DNA of 64,000 bases, from the NCBI GenBank assembly GCA_032718865.1, contig JALUTQ010000003.1, forward strand, positions 650,001 through 714,000. The letters are read 5' to 3'. This DNA is from Tilletia caries. Taxonomy: Eukaryota; Basidiomycota; Exobasidiomycetes; Tilletiales; Tilletiaceae. Positions 1-10,578 of the stretch are shown in pieces. The number at the start of each line of letters is the position of its first letter. Within the stretch, counting starts at the first letter, position 1. The notes beneath the pieces are model-generated. The model saw only the letters and a program-made list of their open reading frames with translations, ran no database searches and was not told the origin of the DNA. The position numbers and the translations under genes are program-made.

Positions 1-1
1 A

Positions 2-1675
2 ACTTCCACTTCCACTTCCACCTCTGCCAACACAGACGCTCCCTCCCATCCGGACGACCTCCTCATACACGAAGCACTCCAGCGATATCTATACCCAGCA
101 AATATCGACAGAGGCAAGTCCTTCCATCCACCACCACGCAAGGTACGCGTCCGGAAACCACAGCCACGCCGCCCATCCTCCTCCTCCTCCACCACCCAGC
201 AGCAACCACAACCGCAACCGCAACAGACGGAAGCTCAAATCGCTCGCAATATCGTACACGCGTCCTTAGCGTCCATCATGGAGGTCTCAGAAGCTCAATC
301 GACGATGTACGAACCTTCCGCGCAGGCTCCTCCTCCTCCTCCTCCTCCTCCTCCTCCTACTCCTACTCCCATGATGACCACACAGCCTAATGACGGCATG
401 GCCACTGGGACCGAGGATCGCTGGCATAGCTTCATAGAAGAGCTCTTGGCCGCTGCAGCTACCCAGGCCCAGCCCGCTGCCTCTGTAGTGGCTGTGGCTG
501 GGCACGACCAGCAGTCCGGCGCAGAGGCGCAAGGGGGAATCGAATCATCAACAGCGGCGCTCCTCCTCTCCTCAACAGCGGTATCACAGTCCGAGGCGGG
601 TGGAGCAGCGTCACTCCCCTCTTCGAACGCGCCCTTCTCGGTTGCCGATGCCGATGCGGATGCGGATGTGCATGCGGAGATGGACATGGCGGCATGGGGA
701 CACATATTCGCGTCGGCCGCTGCTCGATCGGCGGCCCGTGATGCAGAAGACATGGGAGACGAAGGCGACGCGAAGGGGGGGATGATCATACCTCATCGCT
801 TCCTGATCACAGCTGAACCGGCTGGTGGGGACGCGGCGGTGGTGGAGGGGGAGGAGGGTCAGAATGGGGATGGGAATGGGGATGGGGACGGGGACGGGGA
901 CGGGGACGGGGATGCACAGCTCGCTTCGTTACTCTTGGCGTCTGCCTCGGGGGACACATACCCTATAAGCGAAGAGAGAGCAGCGGTCGATCATCCGAGT
1001 GGTGGGATGATCATACCTCATGGCTTCCTGATGGCGGCTGGACCGACTGGTGGGACGGTGGCGGCGGTGGTGGAGCAGGAGGAAGAAAGAGAGGGAGGGA
1101 GAGATGGGGAATGGGATGGGGATGGGGACGTGAGTGGGAATGGGCAGGCACAGCTCGCTTCCTTATTCTGGGGAGCAGCGGTCGATCATGCGAGTGGTGG
1201 GATGATCATACCTCCTGGCTTCCTGATCACGGCTGGACCGACTGGTGGGGCGGTGGCGGTGGCGGAGGTGGGGAAGAAGGAAAGGGGGGAAGATCAGAAG
1301 GGGGATGGGGATGTGGGTGGGGAGGCACAACTTGCTATGTTACTCTTGGCGTCTGCGTCGGGGCAAGGATACCCTACAAACGGAAACGGAGGAGGAGGAG
1401 TAGCGGTCGATCACGATCACGATCACGATCAGCAGGATGGATCGTCTCATTGTCATCCTCATCACCATCATCCGACTGGCTCGGACGAGGCGGAAGCAGA
1501 GGCTGGCATGCTCTTGCTCAGCGCCAGTGGAGGAGGAGGAGGAGGAGGAGGAGGAGAAGCGGGGATGGGGATGGGGACGGAGATGGAACCGGAGCTCACG
1601 CCTTCAAAACGGCGCGTCGAGGAGATCGACATGAATCTCGACTTTGATACCCTCATGGAGCGTCTGGCCGGGTGA
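2..1675 (+). CDS. Acidic repeat-containing protein, 5' partial
   Basis: The reading frame is open from the first bases of the window to a stop at 1675, so the start lies upstream; the first internal Met is at 278. The visible part is about 557 residues. It begins with a basic stretch (RKVRVRKPQPRR), then a poly-Pro run, long Asp/Glu/Gly-rich tracts (GDGDGDGDG), a His/Asp run, and ends in a basic patch plus a short acidic-hydrophobic tail (DMNLDFDTLMERLAG). Three copies of a GGMIIPHxF-type repeat sit in the middle. I do not recognise a family. The acidic, low-complexity body with a small amphipathic tail could suit a transcriptional activator, but that is inference. Several overlapping frames are open only because the DNA is G-rich and repetitive. 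Confidence 0.6.
   Translation, partial: TSTSTSTSANTDAPSHPDDLLIHEALQRYLYPANIDRGKSFHPPPRKVRVRKPQPRRPSSSSSTTQQQPQPQPQQTEAQIARNIVHASLASIMEVSEAQSTMYEPSAQAPPPPPPPPPPTPTPMMTTQPNDGMATGTEDRWHSFIEELLAAAATQAQPAASVVAVAGHDQQSGAEAQGGIESSTAALLLSSTAVSQSEAGGAASLPSSNAPFSVADADADADVHAEMDMAAWGHIFASAAARSAARDAEDMGDEGDAKGGMIIPHRFLITAEPAGGDAAVVEGEEGQNGDGNGDGDGDGDGDGDAQLASLLLASASGDTYPISEERAAVDHPSGGMIIPHGFLMAAGPTGGTVAAVVEQEEEREGGRDGEWDGDGDVSGNGQAQLASLFWGAAVDHASGGMIIPPGFLITAGPTGGAVAVAEVGKKERGEDQKGDGDVGGEAQLAMLLLASASGQGYPTNGNGGGGVAVDHDHDHDQQDGSSHCHPHHHHPTGSDEAEAEAGMLLLSASGGGGGGGGGEAGMGMGTEMEPELTPSKRRVEEIDMNLDFDTLMERLAG
774..1275 (+). repeat. Three in-frame coding repeats
   Basis: Three copies start near 775, 1002 and 1198. 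Each encodes GGMIIP followed by a conserved F-L-x-x-A-x-P-x-GG segment and an acidic spacer. Copies 2 and 3 are preceded by the same AAVDH-SGG lead. Spacing is about 200-225 bp. They look like tandem duplications inside the gene that have since diverged. Confidence 0.75.
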
Positions 1676-2436
1676 CAGGATCGAGCAGAACCATTCGTAT
1701 ACTATTACCGAAGACGCGCCAACCCTAGGACCGCTGGCTCTGTCGGGACGGACGGACTCCCCCGGATCATCGCTCGCCTCGTCATTGAATTACGGACGAA
1801 AATACCCCCCCAAAACCACGAACGCACCGCGTCCCCCCCTTCTTCAGCTTATCCACACGAATAACGCCTACGCCCACTCTCCGATCTCTCTCCTTCCGCA
1901 ACGCAAAACAAAACACAGCATAGGCCCCTCCTCGCCTCCTTTACCCCTTCGGCAAACCTGCTTTCGAATTCATGTCTAGACCCAACCACACACAAATCTC
2001 GTTCGCATTCCTTCATTAATCACAGTGAGTGTTCCAACCCAGGCCAAACGGCGGCCCACTTCATCATGCTATACGGCGTGTGACATATGTACATATTCGT
2101 ATGCGCGATGAAAGGGTTCGTGGCAAGGGATTCATTCGTAGAGATGATCAAGCGGGGGTGAGGGTTACAACTGGTTTTGGATGCGACGGGAGAAGGAGAG
2201 GAAGCAAAGATATGTACAAAGTCTGGGTGCGTGAGGGACGTTGAGAGTGCTGGCGAGAGAGAGAGAGGAAGTGTCCCGGGAAGGAAAAAGGTTCACGAAG
2301 ATTAGGCAGCTGGCGGTGTTGATGCGGTCGTTTGCGAAGGGATCGAAGGGAAGAACGGCGAGGATGTGGAAGCATCGTTCGAGGCGAGCGGAGTGGAGTC
2401 GAAAGAGTCGAGTGAGGGCGAGGTGGGCAGGCTTAT
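1676..2436. other. Intergenic region between convergent 3' ends
   Basis: Lies between two converging genes. I see pyrimidine-rich 3'-flank-like sequence and no convincing coding region, RNA gene or repeat. Confidence 0.5.
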
Positions 2437-3919
2437 TCACACCGGATTATCAGCTGGCCGTACACCCCGACTGGACCCAGGCCGACTCCCGCCCTCGCCA
2501 TCCTCATCCCCATCCCCATCCCGACCCCCACCAAACTTATCCTTCCGATCCTCCTCCCCAACCAACGTGTTCGCATCAACATCAGCGCCTCCCCCCTTCT
2601 TCTGACCGCCGCCATCTCGCGCGTTCGTCGTCGTCGCCTCCGCGTCGCGTTCATCGTCGTGCTGGTCAAAGTTGCCATAGGAGTACGGGTCGTACGTGGG
2701 TGACTTGGCGTCGCGCGAGTCCCACGCGTAGTCGGAGTCCGTCGAGCGTCGGCCGTAGCCGTACCCTCCCGCCCCTGCTCCAGCACCACCAGAGTGAGGC
2801 TGATCGCCCATCGGGTACGAGTCATACCTCAACTCCGGCATCTGGGCCCCTCCCCCTCCCCCTCCCGCGCCCGCGCCCGCATTCCGACTATACTGCGCAC
2901 TGGGCGCCACACGCGTCCGTCCCCTGCCCACGGCCGACGGGTCCTCAATCTGCCGGACGAAGGCAAAGGAGATGACGACGAAGATCGCACCTACGAACGC
3001 AGTCGCGATGAGCCAGATGATGAGCCAGGGTGTATACCGCCTGTACAGCGCCTCGCACCACGCCCTCGCGTCCGCCTCCGTATACACCACCGTCCCATTC
3101 GCCGTCCCATTCATCGCGGAGACCGCAGGGAAATCGTCAGCGTCGTAGTAGTTCGACGAGCCCCACCAGCCGTTATCCCAGCTCGGGTCGATCCGGCCTG
3201 TGTTGCGCTTGGTGCAGGCGTCGAGGATGAGGGTGTGGGAGATGAAGTGGTTGATGATGCCGAGTAACTCGCCGGCGAGTGCACAGGCGAGGGAGACGCA
3301 GGAGGCGAGGGAGTAGATTCGCGCGAGCCTGTACTCGGCCTGTTGGATAAGAGAACGAAGGAAGGTTGTGCGTGGTCAGCCATGGAAGTGAAAGGTACTC
3401 ATACACACGCGCGCGCGCCCGCATGGACGAGAGAGAGAGAGAGAGAGAACACACCTTAACAGCAGCATACACCCCAAACGCCTCAATACCAGCAGCAACC
3501 CCAAAAAGCCCGCCCTGCACCCCATCAAAGACCTTCAACCTAGCCGGCTCCGCAGCCCGACCGAGCGCACGGAACTGGCTGTACGCACCCACGGCCAGGT
3601 ACACGCCCGAGAGGAAACAGGTGAAGATGAGGACGGAGCGGAGCGGGGAACGTTGGACGAGGGCGTTGAATCGGGAGAGGCCTGGGGTTGTTGTGCCTGC
3701 GCGAGTTTTCCTGCGTCCGCCGCCGCTGCCGCCGCCGCCGAGGCCCCAGCCGCCGCTGGTTGGTGCGTGGTTGTTGACGTCGTCGGGCGCGTAGTCGTAT
3801 CCGTGCGGGGTGGGGGCGTATGGGTTGTGGGTTGGGTATCCCTGGCCTTGTCCTTGTGCTTCGGGGGCGCTGCTGTCGAAGGCCGGCGGGGGACCGGAGG
3901 GCGGTGGGTACGAAGTCAT
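2437..3919 (-). CDS. Four-span membrane protein (MARVEL/tetraspan-like)
   Basis: Two exons, 3919-3455 and 3339-2437, joined by a 115-nt phase-0 intron (donor AAG|GTGTGT, acceptor CAACAG) that carries a GA microsatellite. The product is about 455 residues. A Pro/Gly/Tyr-rich N-terminal tail (about 90 residues) is followed by four hydrophobic segments: near 95-115 (VLIFTCFLSGVYLAVGAY), 133-152, 163-190 and 260-283 (WLIIWLIATAFVGAIFVV). Two NGT glycosylation sequons lie in the last loop, near 232-236. The C-terminus is a long Gly/Asp/Ser-rich tail. The layout resembles fungal MARVEL-type or tetraspan plasma-membrane proteins, but no diagnostic motif was seen. The ATG at 3919 is chosen because the upstream extension is low-complexity and lies in the presumed promoter. 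Confidence 0.75.
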
Positions 3920-4337
3920 CTCTCTCTCGCTTCTCTCTCTCTGCTCTCTGTGTGTGTGTGTGTGTTGTGTGTTGTTGTTGTGACGAGGTCGACGAAGATG
4001 GTGGTTTATTTGGTTGGTTGTCACAGCCCTGGCGAGTTCCGAGTCCGGAGTAACGTTCCCAAGTCATGACACGCAAACCTCAAACACGGCCCAAAGCATC
4101 CCAGTTCCCAGTTCCCATCCATGTTGGCAGCAAGCTCTTGCATGATGCATGAGGAGGCACAAACGAATGCAGATTGGAGAATACATTGCAGGGCCATAAG
4201 TCAGACCTATGGGTGAACAATGCAGGTGTGTGAATGGGGAGAGGTGATGATGTGACCGACGATCTTGAGATGAAGGCGAGGGAGCGGAGCGAAGACGAGC
4301 ACTGCTGTTCTGCGCTGGGGTCGTGGGCATGATCGTA
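3920..4337. other. Intergenic region with CT and TG microsatellites
   Basis: CT-rich and (TG)n tracts at about 3920-3975 precede the membrane-protein start on the minus strand. The remainder is the 3' flank of the first small secreted protein gene. No gene seen. Confidence 0.5.
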
Positions 4338-4738
4338 TTACCAATCGCAGCGCGGGTCCTGGTCATGCTTCTCGCAGTGATTGCAGTAGTGTTCGCAGCT
4401 ACCGAACCCTTTCTTGAAGTTTGGATGGATGTTGCAGCTCGACAAGCACAGATCGTGCTGTCAAAGAAAAAAGAGAGAGGAATGAGCCCACACCGCTGAC
4501 CGCGTCGGCTTGATTTCAACCTGAGCGAGAAAGCTGAACTCACTAGGCTGGGGTCCGGAATAGGGTGGACAAACGGAGGTTCGGGATGCAGGGGATCGAT
4601 ACGATGCGGAGCACGGCCGCGGCGCAGGAGTGCTTTATTCTCGTCGTGAGGATGAAAGCCGCGATCTCCATCATCCGCGGCGACGATGCTGGCGGAGAGG
4701 ACGAGCGCGCAGAAGAGAGCAATGATGTTGATGTTCAT
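4338..4738 (-). CDS. Small cysteine-rich secreted protein (SSP-1)
   Basis: Two exons, 4738-4544 and 4457-4338, with an 86-nt phase-0 intron (donor GTGAGT, acceptor TTTGACAG). The product is 104 residues. It has a clear signal peptide (MNINIIALFCALVLSASIVA), then a pro-like segment with a dibasic LLRR-GR site that could be cut by a Kex2-type protease. A C-terminal 39-residue domain holds six cysteines spaced C-x3-C-x12-C-x3-C-x2-C-x8-C. The spacing and gene structure match the neighbour at 5849-6144, so the two are paralogues. A secreted, disulfide-bonded extracellular protein is likely; an effector or antimicrobial role is only inference. A minus-strand TATATAA lies about 115 bp upstream of the ATG. 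Confidence 0.8.
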
Positions 4739-4851
4739 CCTCGAACGAAGACTGGAAGCTTGCGGATCTGGTATGTCAAAGGGGGGAGGAAGTAACTGGT
4801 GTCTGTGTGTTGGATGAAGGTGCAAGGAGTCAGAGAGAGCAGCGGCGCTGC

Positions 4852-4858
4852 TTATATA
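4852..4858 (-). promoter_or_regulatory. TATA box of SSP-1
   Basis: TATATAA on the minus strand, 114-120 bp before the ATG, followed by GCAGCG. The second secreted-protein gene has a similar TATAAG-AGCAGCG core at a similar distance. Confidence 0.55.
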
Positions 4859-5014
4859 CGTGCGCACTGGGACGAAGCATACGTGTCAGGCACACCTATG
4901 GACCTATGTGCGCCGGACGGAGGAGCTGATTAATCATGAGAGCGGCCTTCTGCTCACCCTGTCTCAAACTTGCGGGATGAAATGAAGGTCATGTATCACG
5001 GCGAGTGGTCAGAG

Positions 5015-5065
5015 CTGACAGCGAGCAAATGAAAGGGAGGGCAGTATGTACGCCCTTCAACTCAC
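5015..5065 (-). repeat. Intron-like cassette, copy 1
   Basis: 51 nt on the minus strand, starting GTGAGTTGAAGG and ending CATTTGCTCGCTGTCAG, with perfect splice-site form. It is closely related to the cassette at 5382-5431. The exons around it are not confidently coding, so this may be part of a decayed minus-strand gene. Confidence 0.45.
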
Positions 5066-5381
5066 CTCGGCGAGTTGAGAGACAGACGAGGGCTGAGCGA
5101 GGGCAGATCCACGGACGCAGCGCGAAGGAAGGAGACGAAGCGCCAGGGACCAGTGATGAGGGAGAGAGCTGGGCGACCGGCGACGACGAGGGATGCGCCG
5201 CCGAGGTCGAGGACATCGGAGGTGCTCGAGGCTGTCTGTGACGATGAGGAGAGTTGTCAGGTTATGTACGACATCCGAAGTGCCTGGCCGGAGCGGGAAA
5301 AGAGTCGTCATCCTGCGACCCCGTTTGAGACAGACGGGTCGGGATTCTGAAAAGGAGGGTGAGGGTGAGTATGATTCAAAG

Positions 5382-5431
5382 CTGACAGGGAGCAAATGAG
5401 AGGTAGAATGACAACTCCCCAGCTAACTCAC
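5382..5431 (-). repeat. Intron-like cassette, copy 2
   Basis: 50 nt on the minus strand, starting GTGAGTTAGC and ending CATTTGCTCCCTGTCAG. It and copy 1 share the preceding CGCCGAG exon end and nearly the whole 3' half. The sequence between the two copies can be read as a Ser/Leu-rich peptide in one frame but has no recognisable domain. Confidence 0.45.
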
Positions 5432-5454
5432 CTCGGCGGGCTTGACGAGTGTCA

Positions 5455-5705
5455 CGGATGACGGATACCGATGGTACCGCGCGCAAGGGGTCCCCCAAAA
5501 CCGTCAAGCCGCTCGTTTTGAGCTGTTCCGGTCATCGAGTTTATCGTGTGGTCGATGATCATTGACGGAAGGCGAAATCGTTCGTGAGTGCTGATCACAT
5601 ATGCATCAGTCGTTTTTTCCCACGCTTTGGCATGCACTTGCAAACCGCAACAATCTTGGCCAGAAATCTCAACCCCTCAAATATCCTTCGCACCGTTTTC
5701 TGAGG
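5455..5705 (+). repeat. Interspersed repeat R, intact copy
   Basis: About 250 bp, with three blocks found elsewhere in inverted orientation: block A (about 5457-5508) at 33167-33215, block B (about 5507-5535) at 25448-25477, and block C (about 5536-5705) at 24352-24530. In the right-hand locus the blocks occur in the order C, B, A, separated by other elements. This copy therefore gives the uninterrupted reference. Coding potential was not recognised. Confidence 0.8.
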
Positions 5706-5848
5706 ACTGCAGTAGCCCCTTATCCCGCATCCGCACTTGATTCCAAAGCCGCGGCGACGCCGGAAGGTGACCTGGTCGATGTGCGAACTCGTTCTTGTGG
5801 CAAGAGCAGGGCAATGTCGGTCCGCGCTGAACGTAAAGAGCCGCATGC

Positions 5849-6144
5849 CTAAGAACGGCAGACGGGGTCCTTGGGCTTCTTGAAGACGCAATGCTTGCAG
5901 TAGCTCTGGCAGCTGTAGTCAAATTGAAGATGATCCATCTTGGCTGGTTCACAGCGCCTCATGCAGGCGTCATACTGTTCAACAGGAGATTGTTGTGAGA
6001 GTAATGAGTCTGTGCCGCATCGACTTGGACACACGGGGAGGTTACACTCACTTGATCTGGCTTAGGGTCAGGCTTGGGAAACCCACCTGCGGCTGCAATG
6101 CTGGCAAGCAGCACGCAGAGTAAAGCAGTAACTTTGATGTTCAT
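5849..6144 (-). CDS. Small cysteine-rich secreted protein (SSP-2)
   Basis: Two exons, 6144-6052 and 5974-5849, with a 77-nt phase-0 intron (donor GTGAGT, acceptor TTGAACAG). The product is 72 residues: signal peptide MNIKVTALLCVLLASIAAAG, a short Pro/Lys/Asp linker, then a six-cysteine domain C-x3-C-x13-C-x3-C-x2-C-x9-C ending in CRS. Cysteine spacing, the MNI start, the linker-domain split by the intron and the core promoter all match SSP-1 about 1.1 kb away. The pair is best explained by tandem duplication with rapid divergence of the mature peptide. Function unknown. Confidence 0.8.
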
Positions 6145-6271
6145 CTCGATAGAAGGATGGAGCCTTGAGAATCTAGTGCGTAAGAGGGAAGAGGGCGTGG
6201 TGAGCTTGTCACTTAAATGGAGGTATGAGAAGAGAGCCTTAGAAGGTTTTGGGAGGGAAAGATCGCTGCTC

Positions 6272-6277
6272 TTATAA
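6272..6277 (-). promoter_or_regulatory. TATA box of SSP-2
   Basis: TTATAA on the minus strand about 130 bp before the ATG, followed by GAGCAGCG, resembling the SSP-1 core promoter. Confidence 0.5.
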
Positions 6278-7279
6278 CTCTTTCCCACGGCGGACCAATG
6301 CAAGCCGTCTCGAGGTGCGCGCTTCAGTTCATCCACGCACATGCCTTCATGCCTCTGCCTCATCCTCAGGGGTAGGCCTTCACTGCTCCGTAGACCGTAG
6401 TAGTCCGACCATAGACCTTTCCGCTCTGTGTCCGCTTGATGCAAATGGATGTGGGCATGTGTGCCTGAGCCTGGCGATTACTACGTGCCTGCCGAAACTA
6501 AGAATGGAGTCAGTAGCTATCCTGAATGAATCGTTTCCCGGACGACGCTGCAAGGGGAGGGGTTGACACAGAAAGAGAGGAGAAGGGTGAACAGGCAATG
6601 CCAGCAATACTGTTCGTCCCCGCACCTCGCAGTGCCATCGTCGTCAATGTCGTGCGTTTCCCCTGTCGCACCCGCTATGGAGAATTCTGCTTCAGAGGGA
6701 TAGCGGAGCCTTCGTTTGTGACTGCTGGGCTGGAAGGGGTGGCACTGCCAACATTGCTCTCGCCTGTAACGGCCGCAGTGGTTGCGACCGCCGGTGTGGG
6801 TGAAGCTCGATCGTTGGCTGGTGCTACGGACATTGCAGCACTTGTATCTTTCTCTTGCTGGAATCTGCTGGACTGGAAACTTGGAAGGAGTCAACCAATC
6901 AAAGCTGCTGCGATGGGGGAGACGATGGAGGAAGGGAAAAAAGGACGATGGATGGAGAATGGAGGACGATGGTCGGAGGAAGGAAGGAAGATTGGAAAAG
7001 CCGCAGCCTGGGATTCTGACAAACCTGCAGATCATAAATGAGATTAACACCCTCATCAGCGCAGGCAAGTCGCTTCTTCAGTACTACCGGAAACAATTCC
7101 CTCCTGGTTAGGTCTGAGACCCGCGACGGCGATGCGTGCCGGAGAGGCGATGCCGACGATACGTTACTGCTCGTTCTTTGACGCAGCGTGGACGTTCAAG
7201 CAACCCCGAGCACTGTCTGTGTAATGTGCATTTCAGCTGAGTTGAGTGGTGGGCAAAGACTGAACGAATGACGCTGCTG
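6278..7279. other. Intergenic region without a confident gene
   Basis: Several open frames exist on both strands but none shows a domain, signal peptide or coherent splice structure. The right end is the 3' flank of PET127. Confidence 0.45.
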
Positions 7280-10200
7280 TCACACTTGTTCCTTCCGATC
7301 CGACTTCTCCTGCAAGACGCGGTCCTGCGCCCCCAAGCGGGCCAACTCCCTCAAATGTTGAACCCTCCTCAAGGCGCTCAACCGCGTCGTCCACAGACCT
7401 TCCCCGCGATCCAGCAGGCTTATGTGAGGAAGATCGCGGGACGCAGCGGCGGCAGCAGCAGCATCGTCCTGGCTCGTCGAGGCTGCCTCTGCAGCGCCAG
7501 CAGCGCTCTCCCCGTCTTCCGATGTAGCTGCGACCGATCCCTCCGACCCTCCATCTGCTTCCCCTTCCACCGCCGCCACAGCCTCCTCCTCAGTCCCCTC
7601 CAGTCCACTCAAAGGCTTCTGCCCGGGCGCTCTCGGCATCCGCCCTATCCTGCCGTCCCTACGCTCCGACCTCCAGCGCTCCACAGCCTCTTCTCCGCCA
7701 TATTGCCGCATTCGTTCCTCCAACTCGGCCTCACGGGTCGCAACAGCGTCCAGATTGGGCATTGTCAGACTCGACACGGAGAGTTGGGCCGCGCGGGCCA
7801 CATTCAGGTGGCGGTTGGTCTCCGCTTCCGTCAGGTCGCCCCGTGGCTGGATGACATAGTCGACATCCCCTGTTCCCAAGCATCAACGGCATCTCCCGAA
7901 TTCGTGTCAGTGCTGGCCTTGAAAACACCCCTTCACACCCGTTACTCACACTGTAGGGGACCCAACTTCTGCCGCGATCTTCTTGCGATCTCGTCCTCTT
8001 TTAAGCTGTTAACCGCGCGACCGGGCGGAGACGTAAAGTCGACAGGCACTCCGTGCACCATGTTCCCGTCGAGCCACCTGTCCACTTTGACGTCGAGTTG
8101 CACAATCTTCCGCTGGCTCAATGGCACAAACGGCTTATTGCTAGAGTCGATGACTTTCTCGATCGGTGTACCGAAGGGATCAGGTATGGACGTCGAGTCC
8201 GCGTTGCTTGGCTGGGAAACGGGCTGGCTTTGGGACGCCGCTTTCTCGTCGTACGGTTCCACAAATACGTTCATGCTTGGATCTTTGCCTTCGCCTACTA
8301 CAAGCGTCAGTCTCAGGGACTGCGGATCAAAGAAGCACGAACTATTCAGCAACCAGACAAATACTGAATCATAGTCACGGTCCGTGTTATTTGAACGCAC
8401 CTGCTTTTCGTATATCTCCGTGGCGGAATCCAGGATCTTCTCCAACAATCTCACGCTGAGCGAGAATGCCTGTTCGCCCATCTCGACCGTGCCAAAGACG
8501 CGGGTGAAGATCTCTTCCAGCGGAACGTACTGGAAACCAAAGATTTCCTTCGTGTTGTGATACGCCACGAAAATGCCGTCCATATTTCCGATGCGCGCCT
8601 GGAAGCCGTACTTAAGGAAGGCAGCGCGAACCATATCGTAATATTCGCGCTCAAATGACTCCAGTAGACCTTTAGCCGATCGAATTTGATAGCCAGACGA
8701 CTCCACCCAGTTGGCGCGGTCTTGACGGATCGCCACTACGGCGCGAGTCTTTAGGTCAAACGTCTTGTTGGGTAACCGCGAATCGTAGCAATCGAGCTGT
8801 GACCGCATCATGAACTTGGACAATTTCGAATAGTGGTACGCCTCAGGTTGGGCAGGGGGGTCAACTTCCCCTTTGCTCAATCTTGTCCAGCGCTCCGTTC
8901 GTTCGAAATTGCGGAACTCGTTATCGTCGACTGTCAACATCTTCTCCATACTCTTGCCCAGTGCCGCGAGGACGAAGTTGCTGTTGTCAAGTTCGCCGGC
9001 GGCTGCCTTGTCTGCATCGATGGCATAGACCTCCTTTGAGCCGTCATGATTTGGTTTGCGCATCAGCTTGATAGAAGCAGGTAGCTGGGCGCCCATCGTG
9101 AAGCCGTTGCCCTAACATCATGTTTTGGGAATTCTTCAGTCGCGATCATCGGATAACCACGGAGACACTGAGAGCTCACCAAAGCTTTGAAGCTTTCAGA
9201 AAAGCCTGAGAGGTCAGGATTTTTCCGCCCGCTGATCAAGAAGTAACATTGACTCAAAAGTGCAGTCCTGCCGGAAGTTAACACAATCAGTGAGGTTTCG
9301 CGAACAGGCGGCTGTAATCGAATGTACTCACATGCTGCTCGTGCTCCCGCAATATCTAGCTTCATTTTTCTTGGCAATGGTTTCGAGCTCCTTGTCCTGA
9401 CTGGAGGTGATATATGGCGGTAGGGCATCGTAGTCGAACAGGTCCGGGTCGAGAATGTTGCGGAGACTGGGAGGGAAATTGTATATCCCCGTCCGAGGAT
9501 CTCTTAGCCAGTGTACGCCCGGGCTGCAGGAGGACTTTTGGATTAGCAAGGGCAAGTAATATGCTTAGAACGAAGAGAAAGATACTCACTTGAACAATAC
9601 GCGATCGAGGCCATGTGCAAGGGTGGCTACATGCATCTCCCGCAGCGGCGTGACAGCTGCGAGAACGAGCGGGGGGAGAGGACCGATCTAGTGAGCACTG
9701 AACCGAAATAGCTGCTGAGTGCTGAGTCTGGCGAACTCACTCTCTGGACTGACGTCTAACCCGCTGAGGCGGCCCAGTACCGCCCCCTCCAGATGCGCCA
9801 GATTCTGCCATATTTTTTTGGGACGCGGTACGGGACGTTCCGCCACCTTCTGAGCCTTTTCCGCTGCTGCTACCTGAGGCTGCGCGCTTGATTCCGCATG
9901 TGCGGAGCTATGGCTTTTCGGCTGCCCGTCGTTGGTGCCAGAATCGGTGACCTGAGTGCTACCGCTTTGCGAGGAAGGTGGTTTCACTGCTGCCGATTGC
10001 GCTGGGCGTGAAGCATCGGCAACTGTTTTCCTTTGGGGAGGGCCAAGATGCTTAAATGGATTGACAGGAGCTTTGTATGGCTTCTTGGGAGGGAGGCGTC
10101 TTGCGGGAGCGGGAGCGGGAGCTACTGGTGGAGAAGCAGGCGGAGTAGCTGATGTTGTGGGAGCGAGGGCCGCAGCCGCCAGAGCTGAGAGTCTGCTGAG

Positions 10201-10284
10201 AAAAGACGGTGACGATGACGGAGACGCGGCGGCAGCTGTAGCCCGGCTGAAGGCGCGCGCTGCTCTCCTGCGAGGCGCGACCAT
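7280..10284 (-). CDS. PET127: Pet127-family mitochondrial RNA-processing protein
   Basis: Seven exons: 10284-9754, 9687-9590, 9523-9332, 9267-9180, 9111-8401, 8319-7950 and 7869-7280, giving about 859 residues. All junctions are GT-AG and keep frame; the first donor (GTCAGT) is the least certain. The N-terminus is Arg/Ala/Ser-rich, consistent with mitochondrial import. The conserved core includes LFNPGVHWLRDPRTGIYNF, ARYCGSTSSM, YAIDADK, MMRSQLDCYDSRLP, FDLKTRAVVAIRQD and SFEREYYDMVRAAFLKYGF, which I recognise from Pet127, a fungal protein tied to 5'-end processing and stability of mitochondrial transcripts. An acidic, Ala-rich segment precedes the basic C-terminus. It diverges from AKR1 across a 294-bp promoter region. 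No frame break was found. Confidence 0.87.
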
Positions 10285-10578
10285 TTTCTATTCTGCTGAG
10301 TTGGCTCCTGTCTATGGTTCGCAAATAATCGCGATGCTCTTGCTGCTGGAAGATCTCGATTCTCGAACGCTTGCGAGCGAGCGGCGAGCTGACCAGAAAA
10401 TGTTCAAAACTCGCAACACCGTGCGTCTGCCATTGGACCTCCACCTTCACATCCGCAGTTTCCCACGCTTCCCCTACCTCCGCCGCCCCGAGACCAACAC
10501 GACCTTCGCGAATAACGAGAAGCTGTAGTGCAGGGGCAACAGCAACACGACACGCGGCACGAAGAGCTCGGCGCCGCG
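10285..10578. promoter_or_regulatory. Divergent promoter between PET127 and AKR1
   Basis: Only 294 bp separate the two start codons on opposite strands, so promoter elements must be shared or closely packed. No convincing TATA box is visible. Confidence 0.5.

Noticed and set aside
2437..2825. Arg/Thr-rich open frames opposite the membrane protein
   Set aside because: Shadow frames of a GC-rich, low-complexity coding tail.
6526..7041. Plus-strand 171-residue ORF as a gene
   Set aside because: No domain, signal or splice support, and codon pattern typical of noncoding flank.
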